Of a DNA stretch of 64,000 nt, positions 27,448-36,194 are shown in pieces. The position numbers were made by a program, and so were the translations under genes. Position 1 is the first letter of the stretch. Every line of letters starts with the position of its first letter. The notes below the pieces were generated by a model that saw only the letters and a program-made list of their open reading frames with translations, did not search any database and was not told the origin of the DNA. Source of the DNA: Agarivorans sp. Toyoura001 (GTDB taxonomy: Bacteria; Pseudomonadota; Gammaproteobacteria; Enterobacterales; Celerinatantimonadaceae); the NCBI RefSeq assembly GCF_005405585.1, contig NZ_BJEQ01000023.1:1-64000 (forward strand). The letters are read 5' to 3'.

Positions 27448-27478
27448 CAACTTCGCCCCCTTTTAAATCCTAAGCTAA

Positions 27479-27512
27479 AAGGCATTTTGCGCATACTTGC
27501 ACAAAACGCCTA
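27479..27512 (-). terminator. Terminator of the acylase-like gene
   Basis: On the minus strand AGGCGTTTTG pairs with CAAAATGCCT (one mismatch) and is followed by TTTTA. It lies ten bases after the stop codon of the gene at 27523. Confidence 0.55.
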
Positions 27513-27522
27513 TCGGTTAGCC

Positions 27523-28581
27523 TTAGCTACAAGCACCAAAAGTAGCGGTGGTTTGCTGCTCGGCCTGCTCAACTAAGTCTGCACAAGACACCTCTTTCGC
27601 CTTGAATGCGTCATTAAGATCAATGCGTATCTCAGCGTAAGTATCTAGATTCCGCATTTTGAAAGAACCATTATCAAAGTTGTAGGTATATTGGATCCAA
27701 GTGGCATAGGTTTCGCCATTAACGGGGTCGATAATATCTTGAGCTACAAGGTTGCCGCTATCGAAAGTAGACTGCAATTTACCTTCGGTTTGTGCCCAAC
27801 CAGCATCTTGCTTGAACTCTACGTTAGCTGAATTGTATAAACCGCGTAACATCCGATCTGAAGATGAAATAGTAGAACCAATTTTGCTGCCGTTTTCAGG
27901 CTTGCTCATGTCACCTACTGCTTTGGCATTGGCATCGTGCTGTTGCTGCAATGGTGCGTTTGCCATTACTCGCATATGGTCGTTTACGCTACCACGGTGC
28001 ACTTGCATTTCTCCGCCTTCGTTTAGCTCAAACAATGCGATATTACCGGTTTTATCTTGTACTGAAATATGCAAGCCGTGCTGGTCACCATGAATGCCAT
28101 CGGCCCAAGCAAACTGAAATTGATTAGCTTCAAAAGCTGCAACTGCTTCGTCTACGGTGGCAAAGTTCTCTGCCATAAACGTGGCGGCGTCGCCCCAGTT
28201 TACCGCTGGTGCGCCAGTGTCTTGATAGTCTTTAATAAACGCTACCGAATCATATAAATAAAGGGTTGATGCCGACAAGCCTTCTGCATTTATCGCTTCA
28301 CCAGCGGTATCAACAAATACCTTGCGCTCTTCTAAGATCAAGGTTGGGTATTTCACTGTCCAAGCGGCAGCTTTTTGATAAGAAGGTACATCTTTAGTCT
28401 CTACTTCAGTGCCAACTGGATGCATAATCGCAACAGTGCCCAATTGCTGGCCCCAATCTAAAGTACGAACTTGCGACACCCCATGCGGCGTATCAAGGGT
28501 AATACGAGAACAAGCATTAGCGGTTTGTAAAGCACCAAACGTTACTGCGGCGATAGTTAAAGCAATCATTGATTTTTTCAT
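27523..28581 (-). CDS. Penicillin V acylase/choloylglycine hydrolase-family amidase, exported
   Basis: A 352-residue Ntn-hydrolase. The signal peptide ends at TANA and the next residue, Cys24 in ACSRITLDTPHG, is the expected catalytic N-terminal nucleophile, so cleavage both exports and matures the enzyme. LRTLDWGQQLG-like RTLDWGQQLGTV and INAEGLSASTLYLYDS are further family blocks. Gram-negative relatives hydrolyse penicillin V and long-chain acyl-homoserine lactones; the true substrate here is not shown. Two further cysteines (residues near 332 and 351) may form a disulphide. Single gene with its own terminator. Confidence 0.85.
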   Translation of the reverse strand: MKKSMIALTIAAVTFGALQTANACSRITLDTPHGVSQVRTLDWGQQLGTVAIMHPVGTEVETKDVPSYQKAAAWTVKYPTLILEERKVFVDTAGEAINAEGLSASTLYLYDSVAFIKDYQDTGAPAVNWGDAATFMAENFATVDEAVAAFEANQFQFAWADGIHGDQHGLHISVQDKTGNIALFELNEGGEMQVHRGSVNDHMRVMANAPLQQQHDANAKAVGDMSKPENGSKIGSTISSSDRMLRGLYNSANVEFKQDAGWAQTEGKLQSTFDSGNLVAQDIIDPVNGETYATWIQYTYNFDNGSFKMRNLDTYAEIRIDLNDAFKAKEVSCADLVEQAEQQTTATFGACS

Positions 28582-28830
28582 TTCATCTTCTCTTTAAACT
28601 TACCCAATCCTTGGGGAAAATTTGGCCAAAGATCCGGCTACCCATTAGTTTTAGCAAGCTAGCCAATGTTGGCTAAACTTCACTTAACTTGGTGCTAGTA
28701 AAACATAAACTTAAGTTAACAATTAACTAGGTTCTTTAAGTTTAACTAATAGGCAAGAAACAACAAAGATGATGCAAATGAGGCTAGATTTAAAACCTTT
28801 TAGAGCTTACGAGGCGACGTTTACAGCTAG

Positions 28831-28986
28831 CTATTCATCACCAAATACAGGCTTATCCAAAGCGACCCTAACACACACGGCGAACGCGGTATAAAACCAG
28901 CCAAAAGCGCTAACTAAAGAGGAAAAAGTGACTAAAGCAAAAACAACAATCAACAACAGTTTGAATGTAAAAATGATGGTACGCAT
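28831..28986 (-). CDS. Possible small membrane protein
   Basis: About 51 residues with one long hydrophobic segment (TFKLLLIVVFALVTFSSLVSAFGWFYTAF). ATG at 28986 gives a compact membrane protein; the longer frame begins at 29028. The ribosome site is weak. Function unknown, and it may not be a gene. Confidence 0.35.
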   Translation of the reverse strand: MRTIIFTFKLLLIVVFALVTFSSLVSAFGWFYTAFAVCVRVALDKPVFGDE

Positions 28987-29155
28987 AACCAGTCTCTGCA
29001 AAATGCCCGTAGCTAAGTCTACGCGCATTATCTGGAGCCTAGTCGCCGAAAAGTTGCTTTATTGATACTTAACGAACTAACGCGGTAAGTTATTTATTAG
29101 AAGCCCTGTTGGCCTCACGTTTTATCAATAAAGAAAAGTAGTCCAAGCTAAACAA

Positions 29156-30232
29156 CTATGCCCTATACAATTGCACACAATTTCTGCCCAGATCTTTGGC
29201 CAGGTACAGCGCTTTATCTGCTTGTTGAAGGGTTTCTTTTAGCGTTTGGTTACGTAGGCTGCTAGCCACGCCAAAACTGGCTGTGCAGCTAAAGGATTTC
29301 TCGCCAACAATGGGAATAATGTGCTTTGATACGCGTTCTCGCATACGCTCGGCGGCTTGCTGCGCTTGTTCGAGCCCAGTGTTTGGCATAGCAATGACAA
29401 ACTCTTCACCGCCAATGCGCGCAAACAAATCTTGTTCACGGCAAATCGCTTTTACCTCTTTGCTTATTTCCACCAAGCACAAGTCCCCCACTATGTGACC
29501 ATAGCGATCGTTAATACTTTTAAAATAATCGAAATCGAGCAATACCAAACTAAAAGGCTGGTGAAGTTTATGCGACTGCTGCAACATGGCATTGCCTTGG
29601 GCAAAGAAACAATGGCGATTTGCTAAACCAGTGAGTGAATCGGTAGAAGCTTGTAGCGTGAGTTGCTGTTCATTGGCTTCGATTTGGCGAGCGAAAATGG
29701 TTAAAACAAACACCACTTCAATCATGTTCACCAACACTACCGACTGATAAAGCAAATGATTAGTAGCAGCATCTAACTCAATTAGCGGTGTTAAATTGGC
29801 TGTATTTTCGCAATATAGAAACAAGCCTACGGAGGCAGCACTCAGCGCTAACATTTCTCGTCGCTGGCGCAACTCAAACAGTAAAAATGCACCGGTTGGC
29901 ACTAAGAAGTAGTAAAGGTGAAAGCCACTAGCATTGGTTACATACACGTTGGTGCAGATAAGCAGATGTACCATCAGCACAGAAAAAAACCAGGTTTTAG
30001 CACCCGATACATAACCTTTAGCCATAAAAGCGATAGTCGCGAGATAGGCTAAGGTGAAACCAAAATTGATTAAAGCTACCTGTGTATTGTCTAACAGTAA
30101 CCAATAGTTTAACGAATATACACCTGAAATAATGGTGGTAATTAGAGTGATAATATTGGTGAGACGTATACGACTAACGGCTGCAAATGAGTGCCCTTCG
30201 GCCCCCACATTTAGTATTTTTTGAATATCCAT
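29156..30232 (-). CDS. Membrane-bound diguanylate cyclase (GGDEF)
   Basis: A 358-residue protein. The N-terminal 190 residues carry about six hydrophobic segments, a MASE-like integral membrane sensor. The C-terminal GGDEF domain has DSLTGLANRH, FDYFKSINDRYGH and the active-site loop ARIGGEEFVIAMP (GGEEF), so it should make cyclic di-GMP. The RxxD inhibitory site is not evident. It is the only c-di-GMP enzyme in the window, and c-di-GMP generally favours biofilm, but no direct link to the exopolysaccharide locus is visible. Confidence 0.9.
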   Translation of the reverse strand: MDIQKILNVGAEGHSFAAVSRIRLTNIITLITTIISGVYSLNYWLLLDNTQVALINFGFTLAYLATIAFMAKGYVSGAKTWFFSVLMVHLLICTNVYVTNASGFHLYYFLVPTGAFLLFELRQRREMLALSAASVGLFLYCENTANLTPLIELDAATNHLLYQSVVLVNMIEVVFVLTIFARQIEANEQQLTLQASTDSLTGLANRHCFFAQGNAMLQQSHKLHQPFSLVLLDFDYFKSINDRYGHIVGDLCLVEISKEVKAICREQDLFARIGGEEFVIAMPNTGLEQAQQAAERMRERVSKHIIPIVGEKSFSCTASFGVASSLRNQTLKETLQQADKALYLAKDLGRNCVQLYRA

Positions 30233-30470
30233 GTTGTTCTGCTTGCTTCCTTTCCGGCTTCAGACTAACACACAAACAGCGAACAAATTGTGGCAATGTT
30301 TATTTTTATAATTAAACAAATAAGCTTAAATTACGGCAATAAATACGCTAAAAGTCAGTAAGATCGCGTAACTGTTTATTTATCATAAACTAAAAACGCC
30401 GCCAGATTAGATGAACTTATTTAACATGCCCAAATGATGGAGGTTTAGCACTGCAGGTAAATTGAAGATT

Positions 30471-30896
30471 CTATTTTGGCATTTCTATAAGTAAATGCCC
30501 TTGTTGAGCTTGGCTTAAATCTACTTCGAAGCGTTGTGGAGACCAACCATGAACTTTATCGCGGGCTTCAATGTAAACGATAGAGCCCACTTCTGGATGA
30601 GGAACATTGCTCAAGCTGCGAGTAAATGGCTGCTCGTTAACATGGGGGTGAAGCAATTCACGCTCGCCTAATACCGTACCTTTAGCATCTACCACTCGCC
30701 ACATATTGGCATAATGATCCCAACCGCTATCTTCATGCAGCAAAGAGACATCTACTTTCCAAGTGCGTTGGCCGTCTTTGGTAAACTCTGCCGCGACAAT
30801 GGTGACATCATTGGCAAAAACCGACGGTACCAACAAGCTGGCGGCTACATAGCATGCTTGAATAAAGCGAGACAAATAAACAGATTGACCTTGCAT
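30471..30896 (-). CDS. Exported hypothetical protein
   Basis: A 141-residue protein with a signal peptide (FIQACYVAASLLVPSVFA) and a compact beta-rich domain (FTKDGQRTWKVDVSLLHEDSGWDHYANMWRVVD). The W-DHYAN-W pattern looks conserved but I do not recognise a named family with confidence. Periplasmic by inference. It lies alone between the diguanylate cyclase and a STAS protein on the same strand. Confidence 0.7.
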   Translation of the reverse strand: MQGQSVYLSRFIQACYVAASLLVPSVFANDVTIVAAEFTKDGQRTWKVDVSLLHEDSGWDHYANMWRVVDAKGTVLGERELLHPHVNEQPFTRSLSNVPHPEVGSIVYIEARDKVHGWSPQRFEVDLSQAQQGHLLIEMPK

Positions 30897-30989
30897 GAGT
30901 AAACCTTATTAGCTGCTGGGCGAGATAGCTAAACCCTAGCAGCAAAGGCAAAACTTGAATAGCAAAGATTTGTAAGAACCCAGCGAGGT

Positions 30990-31358
30990 TTAAGGGCTAG
31001 TCAGCCACAATTCAGCTTGGTCCACTTGGTTCATATCAAAGGCTTTAATGTGCAAGCCAGGGATCAGTTTTCCCTCTAACTCGCTAATGGTTTGTATCCA
31101 TTGCTTGTCGCACATCACTGCAGCACGTTCAAACTGGCGAATCAGCTTAAACATTTCAGGAATACGCATAAATTCTACTGCAATGGCACTTAAGGTAGGC
31201 AATGCGAAGTCTTCGATACGATAAAGCATCAGGCCGTTATCGATGCCTACTGCTTTGCTACTTAAGTCATCCAAGGCAGCTTTCATCTCTTCACTATCGA
31301 GCTTGCCACCAAATTCAATGTCTAAACGATTATCTGCCACTCTAGTTACGGTAAACAT
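30990..31358 (-). CDS. SpoIIAA-like STAS/SEC14 domain protein
   Basis: A 122-residue protein resembling the DUF3478/SpoIIAA-like family: DNRLDIEFGGKLDSEEMKAALDDL, then AVEFMRIPEMFKLIRQFERAAVMCD and SELEGKLIPGLHIKAFDMNQVDQAELWL. These proteins have a STAS-like fold that binds lipids or nucleotides in other cases; the role is unknown. There is no phosphorylatable DxSG motif, unlike the SypA-like protein. Monocistronic. Confidence 0.75.
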   Translation of the reverse strand: MFTVTRVADNRLDIEFGGKLDSEEMKAALDDLSSKAVGIDNGLMLYRIEDFALPTLSAIAVEFMRIPEMFKLIRQFERAAVMCDKQWIQTISELEGKLIPGLHIKAFDMNQVDQAELWLTSP

Positions 31359-31475
31359 GGTTATTCTCCCACAGTTAACTGCACCTTATTGCTTAAACAT
31401 AAGCCAAAAATGCAGCCTTATTATTGCGCTAGGTCGTATTTTTAAGCGCTTGCGGCAGCCTTTTTTGTCAGCGGT

Positions 31476-31789
31476 TTAACGGTAGAAAACAGCTAACCAA
31501 ATGGTTGCGCCCTTGGTAGCTGTGGTAAGTACTTTGTGTTTTTGGTGTGCGGGAATATTCATATAGTCGCCTTTCCCCAGTTCAAGGCTTTTACCCTCTT
31601 CAAAGCTAAGGTGGCTGACCCTTCTAGCACTATTACCCACTCATTTTCATCTTGGTCATACCAACCTTGTTCTGGGGAGCTTTGCCCATAAGACACTATT
31701 CGCTCAACTCGAACATGTTCACTTTTTAGCAAATCGTTAAAGTGCTCTTGGTTTACATCTGTAGGAAGTTTAGCGAATAGATTAGCCAT
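31476..31789 (-). pseudogene. Cupin-domain protein, frameshifted
   Basis: The frame from ATG at 31789 reads a cupin N-half (GWYDQDENEWVIVLEGSATL) and then runs into a stop at 31559. Shifting by one base at about 31606-31612 restores FEEGKSLELGKGDYMNIPAHQKHKV and continues to TAA at 31476. A single missing base therefore breaks a roughly 104-residue cupin. It may be a real mutation or a sequencing error. The restored protein would keep the cupin motif 1 (EWVIVLEGSATLSFEEG) and motif 2 (PAHQKHKV). Confidence 0.75.
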
Positions 31790-31850
31790 GATGAGTTGAT
31801 CCTAGGTAGTGTAAAATGGAGAGTGTGGTGTCAAATAGTGTTTGCGGTGG

Positions 31851-32438
31851 TTAATTGGAGGGAAACAAGCCAGTCAGCGTTTGCCTAACAATGGCTAATA
31901 GTTCTTGTTCGCTAGTAAGCACTTTTGATAACACACTTACCCCCATCAGTAGGCTTTGTAAGGCTAGCGCCTTCTCACGTACATTAATATGATGTAATTC
32001 TCCCTTGGTGACCGCTAGATCGAGTAAACCCTCAAAACGTGAAACGTTTTCTAACACCATACTTTGTAGATTCTCGCCCAATGCCTCATCAACTGCCGCT
32101 AACTCAGAAACTGAGTTGATCACCAAACAACCACGTGCTTGTGGATCGCTGGCTCTAAAGCGGCAAACATCGGCAAAAAAGTCAGATAATAATCCCAGTA
32201 CAGAACTCGCCGACTCAGCGTGGTTCAGCACTTGGTCTGGCGTTTTGGTAGCGTATAAATCTAAAGTTTCTAGAAACAAATCTTGGCGAGAGCCAAACGC
32301 GTTATAAAAGCTTGAGCGGGTAATACCGAGCTTTTCGGATAAGGCTTTTACTGAGCAGGCCTCATAACCGTTTAACCAAAATTCGTTCATGCACGTTTCT
32401 ACAGCGACTGCCCTATCAAACTTTATTGCTCTACCCAT
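31851..32438 (-). CDS. TetR/AcrR-family transcriptional regulator
   Basis: A 195-residue regulator with an N-terminal helix-turn-helix (VKALSEKLGITRSSFYNAFGSRQDLFLETLDLY) and a ligand-binding C-terminal domain (RGCLVINSVSEL). It is divergent from the DUF1330 gene, and three copies of a 16-base palindromic motif lie between the two start codons, one next to each side, so it probably represses both itself and that neighbour. Inducer unknown. Confidence 0.85.
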   Translation of the reverse strand: MGRAIKFDRAVAVETCMNEFWLNGYEACSVKALSEKLGITRSSFYNAFGSRQDLFLETLDLYATKTPDQVLNHAESASSVLGLLSDFFADVCRFRASDPQARGCLVINSVSELAAVDEALGENLQSMVLENVSRFEGLLDLAVTKGELHHINVREKALALQSLLMGVSVLSKVLTSEQELLAIVRQTLTGLFPSN

Positions 32439-32467
32439 TTCTGCCTCTGCGCACTTTACTTAATTAC

Positions 32468-32483
32468 TGTTCACTTATGTACA
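32468..32483. promoter_or_regulatory. Putative TetR operator 1
   Basis: TGTTCACTTATGTACA, 30 bases upstream of the TetR start codon, shares TGTNCAC and TGTACA ends with the two motifs near the DUF1330 gene. It would mediate self-repression. Confidence 0.5.
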
Positions 32484-32679
32484 AATTAGCATAGAACCAA
32501 CCATAAGCTAAGCCTACGCATTAGATAAAGAGCCAAATAACAAAAGAGTTTATGTGGAAAATGTAGGGCTCAACCAGGCCGTTTGCAGTGTCATTCTCTT
32601 TTATCGCTAAACCCCTTAATCCGTTGCGCCTGCACATTGAGTAACAGTGCTTTGCAAACAACGCTTAACAAACTAACTT

Positions 32680-32733
32680 TGTTCACATGTGGACAAAACC
32701 AATTACCATGAATATAGTGTACACACATGTACA
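32680..32733. promoter_or_regulatory. Putative TetR operators 2 and 3
   Basis: TGTTCACATGTGGACA (32680-32695) and TGTACACACATGTACA (32718-32733) are near-palindromes of the same 16-base type as the motif beside the TetR start. They lie 65-118 bases upstream of the DUF1330 start codon, where a promoter would be. Confidence 0.55.
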
Positions 32734-32797
32734 TTTTACATGTCTACGCAATTCATCACTGCGTGGTGTGATAGCTAAACAAAAGGATTACCGAACT

Positions 32798-33088
32798 ATG
32801 ACTGCGTTTTTTATTGCAACAAGCCAAATTAAAGATCCTCAAAAATTTGCCCGCTACGGGCAACAGGCGGCTTCCACACTTTCTGAGTTTCAGGGAGAGT
32901 TGGTGATTAAAGGTAAATTTTCAGAAGCGCTTGCAGGAACAGCCGAACATGATGCAGTAGGTGTGATTAAGTTCCCCACTATGGACGCCCTGCAAGATTG
33001 GTATAAAAGTGACAACTACCAAGCCCTTATTCCCCTGCGAGAAGAAGCAGTAAATATGAGTATTAGCACCTACGCGGTACCCGCATAA
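32798..33088 (+). CDS. DUF1330 family protein
   Basis: A 96-residue ferredoxin-like (dimeric alpha-beta barrel) protein of the DUF1330 family: MTAFFIATSQIKDPQKFARY, then EFQGELVIKGKF, HDAVGVIKFPTMDALQDWYKSDNYQ and ending in a short tail. ATG at 32798 is the family start; an earlier ATG at 32687 would include operator sequence. It is divergent from the TetR gene and probably its target. Enzymatic role unknown. Confidence 0.82.
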   Translation: MTAFFIATSQIKDPQKFARYGQQAASTLSEFQGELVIKGKFSEALAGTAEHDAVGVIKFPTMDALQDWYKSDNYQALIPLREEAVNMSISTYAVPA

Positions 33089-33226
33089 CCGACTCATAAT
33101 TGGCCGATTAATCATCGGCCAATTATTTAACCTCTCTTAGCCTTAGCGCTATGTGCTTAGCTTGCTCTTTAAATTGCTTAATAAAAAACCTTGAGAAAAA
33201 AAATGAAAGGCGCAACATTAATCGCA

Positions 33227-33237
33227 AATCGACGATT
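33227..33237. promoter_or_regulatory. Putative ArsR operator upstream of arsR
   Basis: AATCGACGATT is a perfect 11-base palindrome, 30 bases before the arsR start codon, nested in a larger TTAATCG...CGATTAA repeat. It shares the TCGACGA core with the palindrome before acr3. Confidence 0.6.
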
Positions 33238-33267
33238 AACTATATATAAGCCATCACCGAGTGATTT

Positions 33268-33609
33268 ATGACAACAGCATGTAACAAAGCCAATAACCAA
33301 GCGTTTTCTACAAGCGAACAACAATTAGCTCAAGAACAGCAATTTGCTGCTTGGTCAAAAGCTTTAGCACATCCAGCGCGAGTAAGAATATTATCTATTC
33401 TGATTAACTTGGATAAATTAGGTGGCTGCCTGAATAGTGATCTAGTCTCACAGCTAGGTTTGGCGCAATCTACCGTGTCGGAGCATTTACGCATTCTTAA
33501 GCAAGCTGAGTTTATTAGCGCAGAGCCAATGCCGCCTAAAATGTGCTATCGAGTAAATCACAGCACACTGACCGTTTATAAAGAATTACTGAACACTCTC
33601 ACTGGTTAA
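33268..33609 (+). CDS. arsR: ArsR-family metalloregulator
   Basis: A 113-residue winged-helix repressor: KALAHPARVRILSILINLD, then the recognition helix region LGLAQSTVSEHLRILKQAEFIS. The classical CVC metal site of the E. coli type is absent; Cys5, Cys54 and Cys93 could form a different As(III) site. Just downstream is the arsenite exporter acr3, and a matching palindrome lies before each gene, so it likely represses both in the absence of arsenite. Confidence 0.85.
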   Translation: MTTACNKANNQAFSTSEQQLAQEQQFAAWSKALAHPARVRILSILINLDKLGGCLNSDLVSQLGLAQSTVSEHLRILKQAEFISAEPMPPKMCYRVNHSTLTVYKELLNTLTG

Positions 33610-33659
33610 GAGCTGATCAGTTCGACCAATTTGCTCTTTATTACAAATAAATCAATCGC

Positions 33660-33672
33660 TATTCGACGAATA
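33660..33672. promoter_or_regulatory. Putative ArsR operator upstream of acr3
   Basis: TATTCGACGAATA is a perfect 13-base palindrome 43 bases before the acr3 start codon, with the same TCGACGA core as the site before arsR. This suggests acr3 has its own regulated promoter. Confidence 0.6.
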
Positions 33673-33715
33673 ACGAAAGTACGAGTAAACCACTTAACTC
33701 ACAACAGGTTTAACC

Positions 33716-34770
33716 ATGAATACAAAACCCGACCAACCTACTCTTAGCTTTTTAGACCGCTACCTCACCCTATGGATTTTTGTTGCCATGGCAGTAGGTG
33801 TAACAATTGGCGTGGCCTTTCCACAGGTTGTAGAGCTGAATGAAGCCATGTCGGTAGGCAGCACCAATATTCCTTTAGCTATTGGCCTCATTTTTATGAT
33901 GTATCCACCGTTAGCGAAAGTGAATTACCGCTTGCTAGGCAAGGTGGCTAAAGACAAACAAGCCATAAAGCTCTCGCTCATTATGAATTGGATTGTTGGG
34001 CCTATTTTAATGTTTAGTTTGGCGCTGATCTTTTTAGGCGACCACCCAGGATACATGGTGGGCATTATTCTTATTGGCCTCGCCCGTTGTATCGCCATGG
34101 TATTGGTATGGAATGATATTGGTGGCGGCAATAAAGAATACGGCGCAGCCTTAGTGGCATAAATAGCCTGTTCCAAATTGTTACCTACAGCTTTATGGCG
34201 TGGTTGTTTATTACCGTATTACCGCCGTTGTTTGGGTATCAAGGCATGGCCGTTGATATTTCAATGTTAGAGATTGCTAGCAGCGTATTGATTTACTTGG
34301 GCATTCCTTTTCTAGCAGGCTTTTTGAGTCGCGAAATTTTGGTTAAAGCTAAAGGTGAGCAGTGGTATAACGAGGTATTTATTCCTCGTATTTCGCCAAT
34401 TACCTTAGTCGCTTTGCTCGCCACCATTGTGCTGATGTTCAGCCTTAAAGGCGAAATGATTGTAGAGCTGCCGATGGATGTTGTACGCATTGCGATACCG
34501 CTGGCGATCTACTTCGTATTAATGTTCTTTGCCAGCTTTATGGTGGGCAAAAAAATGGGTATTCCTTACGACAAAAATGCCTCTATTGCTTATACCGCTA
34601 CTGGTAATAACTTTGAATTAGCCATCGCGGTATCTATTGCTGTATTTGGTATTAATTCAGACCAAGCTTTTGCTGGCGTAATTGGTCCGCTGATTGAAGT
34701 GCCAGTATTGATTGCATTAGTGAACGTCGCGTTGCGTATGAAAAAACGCTACTCGCTCGCGGCTAGCTAA
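33716..34770 (+). pseudogene. acr3: Acr3-type arsenite efflux transporter, frameshifted
   Basis: The first half (from ATG 33716) reads [20 protein letters not shown] and [20 protein letters not shown], the Acr3 motif with the essential cysteine, and stops at 34162 after AALVA. The protein resumes one base out of frame as [17 protein letters not shown] and runs to TAA 34770, with [30 protein letters not shown] intact. One base is missing near 34156-34160. The joined protein would have about 351 residues, normal for the family. Either a real inactivation or a sequencing error; the rest of the gene shows no decay. Confidence 0.85.
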
Positions 34771-34891
34771 CGCAAGGGCTTAGCCTTAGTAAGCTCGAGT
34801 CGCTTTGCTTGAGCCTACTGCATGTTCTTCATGTCGCTAATCAAACTGCGGTATGCTTTAAGGAACAATAACGCTGCGAGTAAAAATTATT

Positions 34892-35671
34892 ATGACGTTT
34901 TCTAGATTGTTACTTGTATTAACTTGCTTAACATTTATTCAGAGTGTAAGCGCAAACCCTTCACCAACAACAGATAAGGTTGTTTCAATAGTCTTAGAGC
35001 AGCCGACCGGCCAAGAGCAAGCAAGCTATGACCTTATTAAACACAGTGAGGTTAATCAGCAATTCGAGCGTTTGTTAGAACAACATTTTCCCTTTGAACA
35101 TGCTGTTACGCTGCAATACGGCAGCAACGATGGGCCACTGTATGATCCTGAGCAACACGCTATTTTCATCCCCTACTCTTTTATTAGTGAATCTCTGCAG
35201 TTTTTCACCAACAATCACTACGCCGAGCAGCAAGGCGTTTCCGCTGAAAAGGCCGCCTTAGATACGCTATTACATACCCTATTGCACGAGGCCGCCCACG
35301 CTTATATTGCAGACCAACAGATTCCCATATTGGGCAAAGAAGAAGATGCAGCAGATAACCTAGCAACGTTAATGTTGTTGAATTATGTAGAGCACGGCGA
35401 TGACATTGCGATAAGTGCCGCTGATATGTTTGCCTTTGAATCGGATGAAAAACCCAGATATTACGAAATGAGCGAATATATCGCCGAGCATAGCTTTGAT
35501 TTACAACGTTACTTTTCCACCCTTTGCTTGGTATATGGTTCAGATCCCGAGCGCCATAAGCAGCTATTAGATGAAATAGAAAAAGACTACCAAGCAGAGC
35601 GAAAAGAGTTTTGTATTTATCAGTTTGAGCAAAGTAACTATGCATGGCATTACTACTTGGCTCAGCCTTAA
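34892..35671 (+). CDS. Exported DUF4344 putative metallopeptidase
   Basis: A 259-residue protein with signal peptide (LLLVLTCLTFIQSVSA). The HEAAHAYI zinc-binding motif is followed by PILGKEEDAADNLATLML, in which the second glutamate region fits the DUF4344 family. Expected to be a periplasmic or secreted zinc peptidase; no substrate is known. The start ATG at 34892 has no strong ribosome site. It is convergent with the MarR gene, three bases apart. Confidence 0.8.
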   Translation: MTFSRLLLVLTCLTFIQSVSANPSPTTDKVVSIVLEQPTGQEQASYDLIKHSEVNQQFERLLEQHFPFEHAVTLQYGSNDGPLYDPEQHAIFIPYSFISESLQFFTNNHYAEQQGVSAEKAALDTLLHTLLHEAAHAYIADQQIPILGKEEDAADNLATLMLLNYVEHGDDIAISAADMFAFESDEKPRYYEMSEYIAEHSFDLQRYFSTLCLVYGSDPERHKQLLDEIEKDYQAERKEFCIYQFEQSNYAWHYYLAQP

Positions 35672-35673
35672 GC

Positions 35674-36141
35674 TTACTCGGTACTGGCTAACACCGCTTG
35701 AATAGCCGATAAACCTTTAAGCACTTGAGCTAAACCCTCACTCCCTATTTCTGTAGTGAGTTTATTGTCTAGCTCAACCAACAGTAACCTAGCGTCGGCC
35801 ATCAACAACTCGCCTTGCGTAGTAAACACTATTTGCTTCTGCTTACCCACGCCATCGGTTTGCTCTAAATAGCCTTTTAAGCATAAATCTTTCACTGTTT
35901 TAGCCACCATTTGTCGGCTAACACCTAAGTTTCGAGCAATCTCAGAACCGTAGTTAATACCGCACTCTAACGCACTTAAGAAGTGCAGAGTATTTGGCGT
36001 GATTGAGAGATAACCTTTGCCCGTCAATGCTGTACACAAGTAATGACCCGCTAAATCTTGAACCTTAGCACCCGTCATAACCAACTGTAGCGAGCGGCTG
36101 TCTACCATTGCCACGCCTTTATTTGTCAACCTTGTTGACAT
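35674..36141 (-). CDS. MarR-family transcriptional regulator
   Basis: A 155-residue winged-helix regulator: LHFLSALECGINYGSEIARNLGVSRQMVAKTVKDL is the helix-turn-helix and GKQKQIVFTTQGELLMADARLL the wing. ATG at 36141 lies eight bases after AGAGG; the ATG six bases earlier overlaps that site. It is divergent from the DUF2834 gene, and two related 17-base inverted repeats fill the space between, one covering the start codon, so autoregulation and control of the neighbour are likely. Confidence 0.82.
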   Translation of the reverse strand: MSTRLTNKGVAMVDSRSLQLVMTGAKVQDLAGHYLCTALTGKGYLSITPNTLHFLSALECGINYGSEIARNLGVSRQMVAKTVKDLCLKGYLEQTDGVGKQKQIVFTTQGELLMADARLLLVELDNKLTTEIGSEGLAQVLKGLSAIQAVLASTE

Positions 36142-36182
36142 AGTCATTTCCTCTCACTAGGCTTATGTCAACCAAGTATACA
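36124..36182. promoter_or_regulatory. Two putative MarR operators
   Basis: TGTCAACCTTGTTGACA (36124-36140) is a perfect inverted repeat next to the MarR start codon. TGTCAACCAAGTATACA (36166-36182) is a diverged copy 13 bases before the DUF2834 start codon. Both are 17 bases long with the same left half. Confidence 0.65.
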
Positions 36183-36194
36183 TAAGGACAGAAT

